A stretch of DNA of 64,000 bases from Rhodanobacter sp. (lineage in GTDB: Bacteria > Pseudomonadota > Gammaproteobacteria > Xanthomonadales > Rhodanobacteraceae). A model generated the notes under the pieces. That model saw nothing but the letters and a program-made list of their open reading frames with translations, was not told the origin of the DNA and did not search any database. This document shows, in pieces, positions 29,291 through 38,465 of the stretch. Both the position numbers and the translations under genes were made by a program. How positions within the stretch are numbered: the first letter of the stretch is position 1; every line of letters starts with the position of its first letter. Location of the stretch: contig SCSE01000082.1 in NCBI GenBank assembly GCA_004298015.1, positions 90,576 through 154,575 of the forward strand, read 5' to 3'.

Positions 29291-31054
29291 ATGCGTGAAG
29301 TGGATTACGGTGAGGTGCGCGTCACCAGGCACCGCGACGGCGACGACCTGCTTAGTGGGGGGCTGGGTCTTCGTGGCTTGGCCGAGGCGCCGCTGCCTTT
29401 CCTTGATCCGGCGTCTCCTACCGCGGCCGAACTCCGTAAACGTGCTATCCATACCAGTTGGAGAGGTGTTGCTGATCTCGGGCCGTTGGGCGGTTACGGT
29501 GACGTCTACGGTGACGCGCCGGATATACCTGGCCGTGAATACCAGGCTTTCGCGAAGCTTCCCGGCGCGACGTTTCCTCATCGCGTTCTGTTGCAGTTGC
29601 CATACAACTTTGACCAATTGAAGCGCTGTCTGGTGGTCGCTGCGTCTTCCGGTTCGCGCGGCATTTATGGCGCGATTGCGTTGGCTGGAGCGTGGGGTCT
29701 ACCACGAGGTTGCGCTGTTGCGTATACCGACAAGGGTGCCGGAGCCGGGTATTTCGACTATGCAGATAACAGTGGCGTGGGACTTGACGGTCGACGCGCG
29801 ACACGAGGCAGCGTTCCACTTGAGTTCCAGCCTCCGCCGGCCCTACAGTCGGCGGGAATCGCTGTCAAGCATGCACACTCAGGTGACCATCCGGAGGCTG
29901 ACTGGGGGCGACATGTGATCCAGGCAGCGCAATTCGGGCTGGCCATGCTCGATCGGGCTTTTCCGGATGAGGCGCCATTCACGGCCCAGAACACCAAGAT
30001 TATTGCTACCGGTTTGTCCAATGGAGGAGCGGCCGTCTTGCAGGCTGCCGGACTGGAACGCGTGGCGTTCTCTGGCCAGGATTTTTTTGCGGGTGTCGTG
30101 GCGCTCGAACCAAACGTCTACGTGAGAGATCGCGGGCGACCCATGTATGACTATGCCACCGAGGCTGCCGTATGGTTGCCGTGTGCCTTGCTCTCATCGA
30201 AGTTCGCCACGACCCCGTTCGCCCGCAATGATGATCATTTACCCCCGCCCGCATGGCCGCGACGATGTGCGCGCCTTCGTGCGCAGGGTAAGTTGACAGG
30301 AGCTACAACCACGGAACAGGCCGAGCGGGCCTATGAGTATCTGCGTCAACGGGGCTGGACAGATGACGCAATGGTTGCGGCGGCCAGTACCACGGGGTTG
30401 GATCTGTGGCGGACGATTGCCGTCGGCTATGCGTCTTCTTATCTTCGCCGCGGCGCGACGGATATGCCTCGCGGCATCCGCTATACCGCACTCGATAAGG
30501 ACGGTCGCCCGGGTGTTTCGGATATCGCTACACGGGCGGCGTGGTGGGCCGACAGCTCGGGAATCCCGCCGGACAACGGTATCGCGCTCTCCGGGGGTAC
30601 CAGTGCTTCTGTCGACCCTCATGTTGAAACGCTTGAATATCTGCGCAAGCTGTGGACCGGGGATGATCCAGAGGCCAGGGTGCTGCAAGCCTGGGTGGCC
30701 GAGACAGCCGTGCGGGTACCTCGACGTGGCCTCCCCCTGGGGGTGGTGCACGGGGTCAGCGATGGTCTGGTGCCGCTGGCCTTCAGTTCGGAACCCTACG
30801 TGGCGTGGTTACGTGAGCAGGAACGTCAGCCGGTGTTCTGGAAGGTGCCTCACGCCCAGCACTTCGATGCCTTTCTTTCCCTGCCTCGTTTCGGTGAGCG
30901 TTACGTACCATTGCTACCTTACGGGTATGCGGCACTGGATCGATTGTGGTCGCATCTCTATGAAGGTGAGGCATGGCCATCGGAGATGGATAGCCCGGAA
31001 ACCCGACCGCGAGGTACAGGACGATTGCAACGCGAGGCGTTGGGACTGCCATAA
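29291..31054 (+). CDS. D-(-)-3-hydroxybutyrate oligomer hydrolase (3HBOH family)
   Basis: An alpha/beta-hydrolase of 587 residues from this start. It degrades 3-hydroxybutyrate oligomers released from polyhydroxybutyrate. Its triad is visible: Ser in GLSNGGAAVLQAAG, Asp in VVHGVSDGLVPL and His in PHAQHFDAFLSLPRF. The family N-terminal block GLGLRGL...DPASPTAAELRKRAIHTSWRGVADL is also present. ATG 29291 is chosen because AAGGAA precedes it and homology begins there. A longer frame from 29120 adds 57 residues without a usable signal peptide, so the enzyme is probably cytoplasmic. No phaC or phaZ gene is adjacent. Confidence 0.85.
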   Translation: MREVDYGEVRVTRHRDGDDLLSGGLGLRGLAEAPLPFLDPASPTAAELRKRAIHTSWRGVADLGPLGGYGDVYGDAPDIPGREYQAFAKLPGATFPHRVLLQLPYNFDQLKRCLVVAASSGSRGIYGAIALAGAWGLPRGCAVAYTDKGAGAGYFDYADNSGVGLDGRRATRGSVPLEFQPPPALQSAGIAVKHAHSGDHPEADWGRHVIQAAQFGLAMLDRAFPDEAPFTAQNTKIIATGLSNGGAAVLQAAGLERVAFSGQDFFAGVVALEPNVYVRDRGRPMYDYATEAAVWLPCALLSSKFATTPFARNDDHLPPPAWPRRCARLRAQGKLTGATTTEQAERAYEYLRQRGWTDDAMVAAASTTGLDLWRTIAVGYASSYLRRGATDMPRGIRYTALDKDGRPGVSDIATRAAWWADSSGIPPDNGIALSGGTSASVDPHVETLEYLRKLWTGDDPEARVLQAWVAETAVRVPRRGLPLGVVHGVSDGLVPLAFSSEPYVAWLREQERQPVFWKVPHAQHFDAFLSLPRFGERYVPLLPYGYAALDRLWSHLYEGEAWPSEMDSPETRPRGTGRLQREALGLP

Positions 31055-31174
31055 GGGTCACTGTCGATGAGTAAAAGACATCGTGCTCTGCGGCCGTCGT
31101 GGCCGTGGGGTATTCTTGGCAGCCCTGAGGCCTGTGTTGCGGCACGGCGTTGATTTCGAAACCAAGGATTTGCA

Positions 31175-31684
31175 ATGACCATCCAAGTCACCTTCACCAC
31201 CAACCGTGGCCCGATCCATCTTCGTCTGCACGAAGACAAGGCGCCGCTCACCGTCGCCAACTTCGTCAACCTCGCCAAGCGGGGCTATTACGACGGTCTG
31301 TCGTTCCATCGCGTGATCGCGGACTTCATGGTGCAGGGGGGCTGCCCCGAAGGCAGTGGCCGCGGCGGTCCCGGTTACAAGTTCGAGGACGAGTTCGATG
31401 CCTCGTTGCGCCATGACAAGCCCGGTGTGCTGTCGATGGCCAATGCCGGCCCGGGCACCAATGGCAGCCAGTTCTTCGTCACCCACGGCCCGACGCCATG
31501 GCTTGACGGCAAGCACAGCGTATTCGGCGAAGTGGTCGATGCCGCCGACATGGACGTGGTCAATGCGGTGCAGCAGGGCGACACGATCGAGAAAGTCACG
31601 CTGGAAGGTGACGTGGATGCCTTGCTGGCGGCACAGTCAAGCCGGGTCAAGGAGTGGAACGAGGTGCTCGACAAGCGCGGCTGA
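31175..31684 (+). CDS. ppiB: Peptidyl-prolyl cis-trans isomerase, cyclophilin type
   Basis: A 169-residue cyclophilin that speeds proline isomerisation during protein folding. It begins [26 protein letters not shown], with no signal peptide, so it is cytoplasmic (PpiB type). The active-site Arg and Phe lie in [13 protein letters not shown], and [28 protein letters not shown] is the other conserved block. AAGGA lies 9 bases before the ATG. A gap of 395 bases separates it from the aminotransferase gene downstream. Confidence 0.95.
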   Translation: MTIQVTFTTNRGPIHLRLHEDKAPLTVANFVNLAKRGYYDGLSFHRVIADFMVQGGCPEGSGRGGPGYKFEDEFDASLRHDKPGVLSMANAGPGTNGSQFFVTHGPTPWLDGKHSVFGEVVDAADMDVVNAVQQGDTIEKVTLEGDVDALLAAQSSRVKEWNEVLDKRG

Positions 31685-32079
31685 GGCCGTGGCGCCGATC
31701 GACGATAAAAGCTGCCGGTCTCGCGTCCATCGATCAAGAATGGACGCGAAGTTGTTTCCCTGATGACGGGCTCGCTGGTGCGGAGCACCAGGCAGGCGTC
31801 CCCGAAGAGGGAAGGCCGACGGTACCCTGGCCGCGGCCGCTCAACGGCCTGGCTGCCTGTTCGATACGCGGCGCCCCGGTAGCAAGCGTGTGGCTGGTCC
31901 GGGGAGAGCTGATTCATTTCCCTTGACCGATTTGTGCCGCTGAGCCGGCTGAGATCAGCGTCACTTTGGCTGGCTGCCGTCATCCAGTGGCCGCCCGCGA
32001 CACGGCGCGACACCGCCAGGCGCAGCCTTGCCGTGACGTGATAAAATCGCGAACTTTGCTTCCTCTTTCCGAGATTTCC
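31685..32079. other. 395-base gap, promoter of the aminotransferase gene
   Basis: Nothing codes here convincingly. Near the end TAAAAT (32042-32047) lies 33 bases before the next ATG and looks like a -10 box. There is no good -35 at 16-18 bases. Inverted bases around 31850 are weak. Confidence 0.4.
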
Positions 32080-33279
32080 ATGCCCCAGCTCGCCCAGCGT
32101 GTCGGCCGTGCCAAACCCAGCGCGATCATGGTGATTGCTGAAAAGGCGAAGCAGCTCAAGGCTTCCGGTCGCGACGTCATCAGCTTTTCGATCGGGGTGC
32201 CGAACTTCCTGCCAGGTGAGCATGTGTATGCGGCAGCGCGTGAATCGCTGTCGCACGATTCCGGCCAGTACGGCAGCAACCGCGGCGCTGATGCGTTGCT
32301 GGATGCTTTTCTCGAGCACCTCGAGAGGCTGGGTTTCAGCGGCTATACGCGTGCGAACCTGTCGATCGGCATCGGTGCCAAGCACGTGTTGTACAACCTG
32401 GCCGAGGCGCTGCTGAACGAGGGGGAGGAAATCTGTTTCGCGGCGCCGTACTGGACCACCTATCGGGACATTGCCGATATCGTGGGTGCCAGGGTGAACG
32501 TGATGCATTGCGGGGCAGAGCAGGATTACAAGCTGACGCCCGCCCAGCTTGATGCCGCACTGGCTCGCAAGCCCAAGGTATTCCTGTTCAACAACCCGTC
32601 AAATCCGACCGGCATGGTTTATAGCGCTGCGGAAACCGCCGCTCTGGCCGAGGTACTGGTCGGGTATCCGGACACCTGGATCGTTACCGACGACATCTAC
32701 AACTCGATGGTGTTCGATGGCATCGGCTACCACAACTTCGTGTTCACCCGACCCGAGCTGCGCGAGCGGGTGATCTTCGTCGATTCGCTGTCCAAGACTT
32801 ACGGCATGCCGGGTTGGCGTGTGGGCCTGGTGGCGGCCCCGGAATCCGTGGCCATCGCGCTGACGACGCTCAACTCCAACCACATCACCAGCTTGCCGGA
32901 AGTGATCACGGCAGCGGCGGTAGCCGCGCTGAGTGGTCCGCAGGACATCCCGCAGGCCAAGTGCGCGGAGTTTGCCGGCAGGCGCGACACCGTGGTCGCT
33001 GCGCTCAGCGCGATTCCCGGCGTGATCTGCCCGCAGCCGCAGGGTGCGTTCTATGCGTTTCCGGATATTTCGCTGGCGTTCGGCAAGAACCATCACGGCG
33101 CGAGAATCGACAATGACGTGGAATTTTGTGCGGCATTGCTGGAGGCCAAGGGCGTAGCCTGCGTACCCGGTTCCGCGTTTGGCGAGCCACGCGCGATGCG
33201 TATTTCCTATACCTGCCCGAGCGCGCAACTGGAGCAGGGTCTGGCGCGTATTACCGAGTTCTTCGATGAGCTGACCTGA
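32080..33279 (+). CDS. Aspartate/aromatic-type aminotransferase (class I, PLP)
   Basis: A 399-residue aminotransferase of the class Ib aspartate aminotransferase style (SIGVPNFLPGEHV, APYWTTYRDI, NNPSNPTGMVYS, VTDDIYNSMVFD). The PLP lysine is in SLSKTYGMPGWRVG (about residue 246) and a terminal Arg in MRISYTCP binds the substrate carboxylate. It probably transfers the amino group between aspartate and 2-oxoglutarate, though prephenate or other keto acids are possible. The ATG at 32080 is used; codons back to 31966 lack homology. It precedes mdh across a REP-like hairpin, so oxaloacetate metabolism is locally grouped. Confidence 0.88.
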   Translation: MPQLAQRVGRAKPSAIMVIAEKAKQLKASGRDVISFSIGVPNFLPGEHVYAAARESLSHDSGQYGSNRGADALLDAFLEHLERLGFSGYTRANLSIGIGAKHVLYNLAEALLNEGEEICFAAPYWTTYRDIADIVGARVNVMHCGAEQDYKLTPAQLDAALARKPKVFLFNNPSNPTGMVYSAAETAALAEVLVGYPDTWIVTDDIYNSMVFDGIGYHNFVFTRPELRERVIFVDSLSKTYGMPGWRVGLVAAPESVAIALTTLNSNHITSLPEVITAAAVAALSGPQDIPQAKCAEFAGRRDTVVAALSAIPGVICPQPQGAFYAFPDISLAFGKNHHGARIDNDVEFCAALLEAKGVACVPGSAFGEPRAMRISYTCPSAQLEQGLARITEFFDELT

Positions 33280-33290
33280 ATAACCCCTCT

Positions 33291-33357
33291 GTAGCAGCGC
33301 ACCGTGTGCGCGAAGCCGTCGCTGCGGGAAAGGTTCGCGCACACGGTGCGCTGCTAC
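33291..33357. repeat. REP-like hairpin between aminotransferase and mdh
   Basis: Perfect 24-base arms (33291-33314 and 33334-33357, beginning GTAGCAGCGCACCG) surround a 19-base loop. It lies in the short gap between two genes transcribed in the same direction, so it may weaken read-through or protect the upstream mRNA. Confidence 0.85.
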
Positions 33358-33390
33358 GTGAATTGAATACCCAAGAAGGAGTCAACGTCC

Positions 33391-34374
33391 ATGAAAGCCC
33401 CCGTTCGAGTTGCCGTTACCGGTGCTGCCGGCCAGATCGGCTACGCGCTGTTGTTCCGCATTGCTGCCGGCGACATGCTTGGCAAGGACCAGCCGGTGAT
33501 CCTGCACCTGTTGGAGATCACGCCGGCCCTGCCGGCGTTGCAGGGCGTGGTCATGGAGCTCAACGACTGCGCGTTCCCGACGCTGGCGGGCGTGGTGGCC
33601 ACCGATGACCTCAATGTGGCGTTCAAGGACGTCGATTACGCGCTGCTGGTCGGTGCCCGCCCGCGTGGTCCGGGCATGGAGCGCAAGGATCTGCTCGAAG
33701 CCAACGGTGCGATCTTCGGCCCGCAGGGCAGAGCGCTGAACGATCATGCCAAGCGTGACGTGCGGGTGCTGGTGGTCGGCAACCCGGCCAACACCAACTC
33801 CCTGATCGCACAGAAGAATGCGCCGGATCTGGACCCGAAGTGCTTCACTGCGATGGTGCGACTGGACCACAACCGGGCGTTGAGTCAGCTGGCCGAGAAA
33901 ACCGGCACGCACAACACCGACATCAAGAAAATGATCATCTGGGGCAATCACAGCTCGACCCAATACCCGGACATCCACCACGCCACGGTCAACGGCAAGG
34001 CGGCGATGTCGCTGGTTGATCAGGCTTGGTACGAAGGCGACTTCATTCCAACCGTGCAGCAGCGCGGTGCGGCGATCATCAAGGCACGCGGTGCCTCGTC
34101 GGCGGCGTCGGCGGCGTCGGCCGCGATCGACCACATGCGCAGCTGGGCACTGGGTACGGCCGAGGGTGACTGGGTTTCCATGGGCATTCCCTCCGACGGT
34201 TCCTACGGCATCGCCCCGGGTGTGATCTACGGCTATCCGGTGACGGTGAAGGGCGGCAAGGTCGAGATCGTGCAGGGTCTGGCCGTCAACGACTTCTCGC
34301 GTACCCGCATGGATGCCACCGAAAAGGAATTGCGCGAGGAGCGTGCCGGCGTCGAGCACCTGTTCGCCAAGTAA
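33391..34374 (+). CDS. mdh: Malate dehydrogenase (NAD-dependent)
   Basis: A 327-residue enzyme that oxidises L-malate to oxaloacetate. The dinucleotide fold begins [27 protein letters not shown]. The substrate Arg cluster is in [19 protein letters not shown], the catalytic Asp/His in [16 protein letters not shown] and [12 protein letters not shown]. The GAAGQIG loop and length place it in the cytosolic-type (LDH-like MDH2) branch common in Proteobacteria. GAAGGAG lies 9 bases before the ATG. Confidence 0.96.
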   Translation: MKAPVRVAVTGAAGQIGYALLFRIAAGDMLGKDQPVILHLLEITPALPALQGVVMELNDCAFPTLAGVVATDDLNVAFKDVDYALLVGARPRGPGMERKDLLEANGAIFGPQGRALNDHAKRDVRVLVVGNPANTNSLIAQKNAPDLDPKCFTAMVRLDHNRALSQLAEKTGTHNTDIKKMIIWGNHSSTQYPDIHHATVNGKAAMSLVDQAWYEGDFIPTVQQRGAAIIKARGASSAASAASAAIDHMRSWALGTAEGDWVSMGIPSDGSYGIAPGVIYGYPVTVKGGKVEIVQGLAVNDFSRTRMDATEKELREERAGVEHLFAK

Positions 34375-34403
34375 GCGGGGCGACCTCGGTCGTCCTGTGA
34401 TCG

Positions 34404-34439
34404 ACCGGCAAAAGGTGGCCAAGGCCGCCTTTTGCCGGT
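34404..34439 (+). terminator. Terminator-like hairpin after mdh
   Basis: Arms 34404-34420 (ACCGGCAAAAGGTGGCC) and 34423-34439 pair at nearly all positions around a 2-base loop. The following T-run is short, so it is either a weak rho-independent terminator or a shared end for mdh and the convergent transporter gene. Confidence 0.65.
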
Positions 34440-34467
34440 TTGCCATCGGCGGTGGTCGGATACGAGC

Positions 34468-35460
34468 TCATGGATTGCCGGCTTCGGCCGCCTCGTCGTT
34501 GCGAAGGCGGGCATGGCGACGCGCATAGCGTTGCGCGATCAGTGGTCCGATCAGGATCTGCAACTGGTTGTAGCACATGATCGGGAGCACGATCAGGCCG
34601 AGCGCGGGGTTGCCCGCGAACAACACCTTGGCCATCGGCAATCCGGAGGCGAGGCTTTTCTTCGAGCCGCAGAATACGGCGGCGATTTCATTGTCGCGAC
34701 TGAATCCGAGGCGGCGACTGAGCCATGTCGTCACGCTGAAAGCCAATCCCAGGACTGCTGCGCAAAAGACCACCGTGGCGACGATCATCCAGCTCGGCAG
34801 GTCGTGCCAGATGCCATTGCGCATGGCATTGGCAAAGGCGAGATAGACGATCAGCAGGATCACGCCCTGATCCACCCGGGGCTTGATCGCCGGACGGGCC
34901 TCCAGTAGCGATCGCAGCAGTGGACAACAGAGCTGCCCTGCCACGAAGGGCAACAACAGTTCCCACACGATATGGATGAGTGCCTGGGCAATAGGGAAGC
35001 TCTGCCGGTGGCCGACCAGCACCGTCAGCAGCAGCGGCGTCAGCATCAGTCCGAACACACTCGACAGCGCCGCGCTGCAGATCGCCGCCGGGACATTGCC
35101 GCCTGCCATCGCGGTGAAGGCGATCGAGGAGGACACGGCCGATGGCAATACCGCCAGATACAAGAACCCAAGCACCAGCGCGTCGGGCACGTTGGGTAGT
35201 GGCAGGTGGGTCAGTGGCACCAGCAGCAAGGGAAAGCCAAGAAAGGTAATGCCGAGCACGAAAAGGTGCAGCCGCCATTGGCCGATGCCGGCAAGCACCG
35301 CGTCGCGTGCGAGGCTGGCGCCGTGTACGAAGAACAACAGAGCCACTGCAGCGGTCGCCAGTGGCGACAATGTATGCAGGATTCCGGCTGATGGCGGTGC
35401 GATGCTGGCAATCGCGATGACGCTCAGCATGGCCAGCGAAAAACTATCGGGGCGGCGCAT
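34468..35460 (-). CDS. Bile acid:sodium symporter family (BASS/DUF4137-like) transporter
   Basis: A 330-residue protein with about nine to ten membrane helices, matching the BASS fold (PF13593 SBF-like, YfeH branch). The conserved TAMAGGNVPAAICSAALSSVFG and FCGSKKSLASGLPMAKVLF helical-break motifs are visible. Members export or import organic acids with Na+. It overlaps the GntR/FadR regulator upstream by 17 bases, so the two are co-translated and the regulator probably controls this transporter. The start at 35460 gives MRRPDSFSLAML. The extension upstream of it lies within the regulator's 3' end. Confidence 0.82.
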   Translation of the reverse strand: MRRPDSFSLAMLSVIAIASIAPPSAGILHTLSPLATAAVALLFFVHGASLARDAVLAGIGQWRLHLFVLGITFLGFPLLLVPLTHLPLPNVPDALVLGFLYLAVLPSAVSSSIAFTAMAGGNVPAAICSAALSSVFGLMLTPLLLTVLVGHRQSFPIAQALIHIVWELLLPFVAGQLCCPLLRSLLEARPAIKPRVDQGVILLIVYLAFANAMRNGIWHDLPSWMIVATVVFCAAVLGLAFSVTTWLSRRLGFSRDNEIAAVFCGSKKSLASGLPMAKVLFAGNPALGLIVLPIMCYNQLQILIGPLIAQRYARRHARLRNDEAAEAGNP

Positions 35461-36157
35461 GATCGTTTCCCCGGCTGCGTGCCGCCGCCAGGGCCGGCGC
35501 GAGCATTGCCTGCACGGCGTGCACGGTGGCGTGGGTGTCGTTGTCGGCAATGGCCTCAAACAACTCGCGGTGCTGCTGCAGCGTCGGTGTCGGCAGGGTG
35601 CCGTCGCGCTGGGTATGCACGATGGTTCGTGCCCACTGGTCGCTGAAGAAGCGGTACATCGCCAGCAGCGCCTGGTTGTGACCGGCCTGCATCACCGCGA
35701 GATGGAAATTCGTGTCACGCTCGACAAAGGCGGGCAGGGTGGTTTCGGTCTGCTCCGGGTGCCAGTCGCCACGGGCCTCCAAATGGGCCTGGATGCGCTT
35801 CAGGTCTGCGGCATCACGTCGGGTGGCCGCCAGCCGCGCACCCTCCACTTCCAGCATCTGACGCACTTCCAGCCATTCGGCCAGGGTGGCGTAGTCCATC
35901 TGTTGCAAAAGCTGCGCTGGATCACGGCGGGTGATCACGTACGTGCCGGCTCCCTGTCGGGTTTCCAGCATGCCACCGTGGACAAGGGCGCGCACCGCCT
36001 CGCGCACCGTGTTGCGACCGACGCCGAGCTGGGCAGCCAGTTGCTCTTCCGTGGGAATGCGTTCGCCTATGGGCCAGTCGCCCCGGGCGATGGACTGGCG
36101 CAATTGGTCCAGCACCTGATCGGCGAGCGACGTTCGTGAGGTATGGGTCAGCGGCAT
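35444..36157 (-). CDS. GntR-family regulator, FadR subfamily
   Basis: A 237-residue regulator with an N-terminal winged HTH (LADQVLDQLRQSIARGDWPIGERIPTEEQLAAQLGVGRNTVREAVRAL, wing ETRQGAGTYV). The all-helical FCD ligand domain (about 90-230) has VRQMLEVEGARLAA, DTNFHLAVMQAGHN and the His of TLQQHRELFEAIADND, residues used for metal binding in FCD proteins. It diverges from prpE and overlaps a BASS transporter gene, so propionate or a related acid is a candidate ligand. An 11-base perfect inverted repeat covers its leader and suggests autoregulation. The TTG at 36163 would add two residues. Confidence 0.85.
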   Translation of the reverse strand: MPLTHTSRTSLADQVLDQLRQSIARGDWPIGERIPTEEQLAAQLGVGRNTVREAVRALVHGGMLETRQGAGTYVITRRDPAQLLQQMDYATLAEWLEVRQMLEVEGARLAATRRDAADLKRIQAHLEARGDWHPEQTETTLPAFVERDTNFHLAVMQAGHNQALLAMYRFFSDQWARTIVHTQRDGTLPTPTLQQHRELFEAIADNDTHATVHAVQAMLAPALAAARSRGNDHAPPR

Positions 36158-36160
36158 CGT

Positions 36161-36187
36161 CAAATCATCCTATGACAGGATGATTTG
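36161..36187 (-). promoter_or_regulatory. Autoregulatory operator of the GntR/FadR gene
   Basis: CAAATCATCCT (36161-36171) and AGGATGATTTG (36177-36187) are a perfect 11-base inverted repeat with a 5-base spacer. It ends 4 bases before the start codon. The ribosome site AGGA is inside the repeat on the minus strand, so a bound repressor would mask it or RNA polymerase. The dyad length is like FadR-subfamily operators. Confidence 0.8.
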
Positions 36188-36563
36188 GGAAACCGAGCGC
36201 ACTGTCAAGTGCCTGCGCCGAGCTTGCTGGGACATGGGCCTGTGCTGTAAACCCGCGGTGTCGACGAGACCCGCGGGCCGCTCCCGCTGGCAGCCTGGTT
36301 CAGGTCAGTTGCCAACTGGCAGCGTTGCGCCGCCGGGTCGCTCGCACGAAAGTCGAATGCCTTGCTGCACTGCACCTGGTCTAGTGTGGTGTCGAACGTT
36401 GGGTGGCCCCTCCGGCACTCGCCCGAACCGGGGCCAGGGCCGATTGCCAAGGGAGCCACCCTTGGCGCCTTGCCCTGACACCTGAGCGAAGCTCTGAATG
36501 GGTCGCCATGCGGGCAACATCACACTAGTCTGGGGCAACCGCCGCCACCACAGGGACGCAACC
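36188..36563. other. 376-base gap between the GntR gene and prpE
   Basis: Contains CCAAGGG/CCCTTGG (36449-36467, small hairpin) and TGCCAACTGGCA (36309-36320) but no second copy of the 36161-36187 operator. Promoters of both divergent genes should be here. I see no clear -35/-10 pair and no gene. Confidence 0.45.
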
Positions 36564-38459
36564 ATGCGCTACGAAGAGTTCTACCGGCAATCGGTCGATG
36601 AGCCTGAGCGGTTCTGGGCCGAGCAGGCGAAGCTGATCCACTGGGATACCCCGCCGCAGCAGATACTCGATCAGTCCAGGCCCCCGTTCCGGCGCTGGTT
36701 CGTCGGCGGCACCACCAACCTTTGCTACAACGCCGTCGATCGGCATCTCGCCGAGCGCGGCGAGCAACTGGCGCTGGTGGCGATTTCCAGCGAGACCGAC
36801 ACGACGAGCGAGGTGAGCTACCGCGTGCTCTATCGCGAAGTGAACCGCTTTGCGGCGATCCTGATTTCCCTGGGGGTCGGCGAGGGGGATCGTGTCGTCA
36901 TCTACATGCCGAATATGGCCGAGGCGGTCTACGCGATGCTGGCCTGCGCGCGTATCGGGGCGATCCATTCGGTGGTTTTCGGCGGTTTCGCCGCACACAA
37001 CCTGGCGTTGCGCATCGACGATGCCGAGCCGGCCTTGCTGATCTGTGCCGATGCGGGCAAACGCGCAGGCAAGGTGATTCCGTACAAGCCGCTGGTCGAT
37101 GCGGCGCTGGCGGAGTCGCGCTCGCCGCCGCCGCATGTGCTGATCGTCGATCGCGGGCTCGACCCGCAGATGACCCGCGTCGGCGGGCGTGACGTCGACT
37201 ATGCCCGCCTGCGCGCCGAACACATGAATGCCGAAGTGCCGGTGACCTGGCTGGAATCGAACGCGCCAAGCTACTTGCTGTACACCTCGGGCACCACCGG
37301 CAAGCCGAAGGGCATTCAGCGCGATGTGGGCGGTTATGCCGTGGCGATGGCACTGTCGATACGGACGATCTTCGACATCGCGCCGGGACAGGTGATGTTC
37401 TCGACCTCCGATGTTGGCTGGGCCGTGGGGCACTCATACAACGTCTATGGCCCGTTGATCGGTGGCGCCACCTCGTTGTTGTACGAAGGACTGCCGACGC
37501 GCCCCGACCCCGGCATCTGGTGGCAATTGTGCGAACGCTACGGGGTCCGCACCCTGTTTTCCTCGCCGACCGCCATCCGGGTGCTGAAAAAGCAGGACCC
37601 GGCATGGTTGAAGAAGTCCGACCTGTCCAGCCTCAAGTGGTTGTTCCTGGCCGGCGAGCCACTGGACGAACCGACCGCGCAGTGGATCACCGAGGGGCTC
37701 GGGGTGCCGGTGATCGACAATTACTGGCAGACCGAAACCGGTTGGCCGGCGATCACCCTGATGCCTGGTCTGGATCTGAAGCCGGTGAAATTCGGCTCAC
37801 CGGGATTGCCGGCGCCGGGTTACCGGATGAAGGTGATCAACGAGGTCACCGGCGCCGAGGCAGCGGCGGGCGAAAAGGGTGTGCTGGTGTTCGAACTACC
37901 GCTGCCGCCAGGTTGCCTAACCACCGTATGGCGGGACGACGCGCGTTACCGAAGCAGCTATTTCAGCCACTTCAAGACGCTGCTTTACAGCTCGCTGGAC
38001 TGGGCGATCCGCGATGCGGACGGCTATACCACGATCCTTGGACGTACCGATGATGTCATCAATGTGGCGGGACACCGCATCGGCACCCGCGAGATCGAGG
38101 AGTCGGTGGCCAGCCATCCAGCGGTTGCCGAGGCGGCGGTGATCGGCGTGCGCGACGAGATCAAGGGCCAGGTGCCGGTCGTCTTCGCCACACTCAAGCA
38201 GGACGCTGGCGAGGCGGCCGGCGGTATCGCCAGGGCGATGCAGCAGTGCGTGGTCGATCAACTCGGTGGCGTCGCAAAGCCGTCCCGTATTTACCTGGTC
38301 AACGCATTGCCGAAAACCCGCTCCGGCAAGCTGTTGCGTCGCTCCCTGCAGGCCTTGGCGGAACAACGCGATCCGGGCGACCTGTCGACGCTGGACGATC
38401 CGGCTGCACTGGACGAGGTACGTCGCGCGTTGCAGCACGGGCCCGATCAGGGCGGCTGA
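36564..38459 (+). CDS. prpE: Propionyl-CoA synthetase
   Basis: A 631-residue adenylate-forming enzyme that activates propionate with ATP and CoA. The family start MRYEEFYRQSVDEPERFWAE, GFAAHNLALRIDDAEPALLICAD and the long mid-section are PrpE-like rather than Acs-like. The P-loop is YTSGTTGKPKGIQRD (about 247-261) and the catalytic, acetylatable Lys is in TRSGKLLRRSL (about 592). Together with prpB, prpC and prpD nearby it feeds the 2-methylcitrate cycle. A frame from 36498 adds 22 residues without homology. Its stop is 6 bases from the stop of the convergent symporter gene. Confidence 0.93.
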   Translation: MRYEEFYRQSVDEPERFWAEQAKLIHWDTPPQQILDQSRPPFRRWFVGGTTNLCYNAVDRHLAERGEQLALVAISSETDTTSEVSYRVLYREVNRFAAILISLGVGEGDRVVIYMPNMAEAVYAMLACARIGAIHSVVFGGFAAHNLALRIDDAEPALLICADAGKRAGKVIPYKPLVDAALAESRSPPPHVLIVDRGLDPQMTRVGGRDVDYARLRAEHMNAEVPVTWLESNAPSYLLYTSGTTGKPKGIQRDVGGYAVAMALSIRTIFDIAPGQVMFSTSDVGWAVGHSYNVYGPLIGGATSLLYEGLPTRPDPGIWWQLCERYGVRTLFSSPTAIRVLKKQDPAWLKKSDLSSLKWLFLAGEPLDEPTAQWITEGLGVPVIDNYWQTETGWPAITLMPGLDLKPVKFGSPGLPAPGYRMKVINEVTGAEAAAGEKGVLVFELPLPPGCLTTVWRDDARYRSSYFSHFKTLLYSSLDWAIRDADGYTTILGRTDDVINVAGHRIGTREIEESVASHPAVAEAAVIGVRDEIKGQVPVVFATLKQDAGEAAGGIARAMQQCVVDQLGGVAKPSRIYLVNALPKTRSGKLLRRSLQALAEQRDPGDLSTLDDPAALDEVRRALQHGPDQGG

Positions 38460-38465
38460 CCGTTG

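Noticed and set aside
31654..31926. 90-codon frame overlapping the end of ppiB
   Set aside because: Out of frame with ppiB and lacks a ribosome site. It looks like read-through of a GC-rich gap.
34095..34130. GCGTCGGCG tandem triplets inside mdh
   Set aside because: They encode the normal Ser/Ala-rich helix of malate dehydrogenase ([10 protein letters not shown]) and are in frame. Not a separate repeat element.
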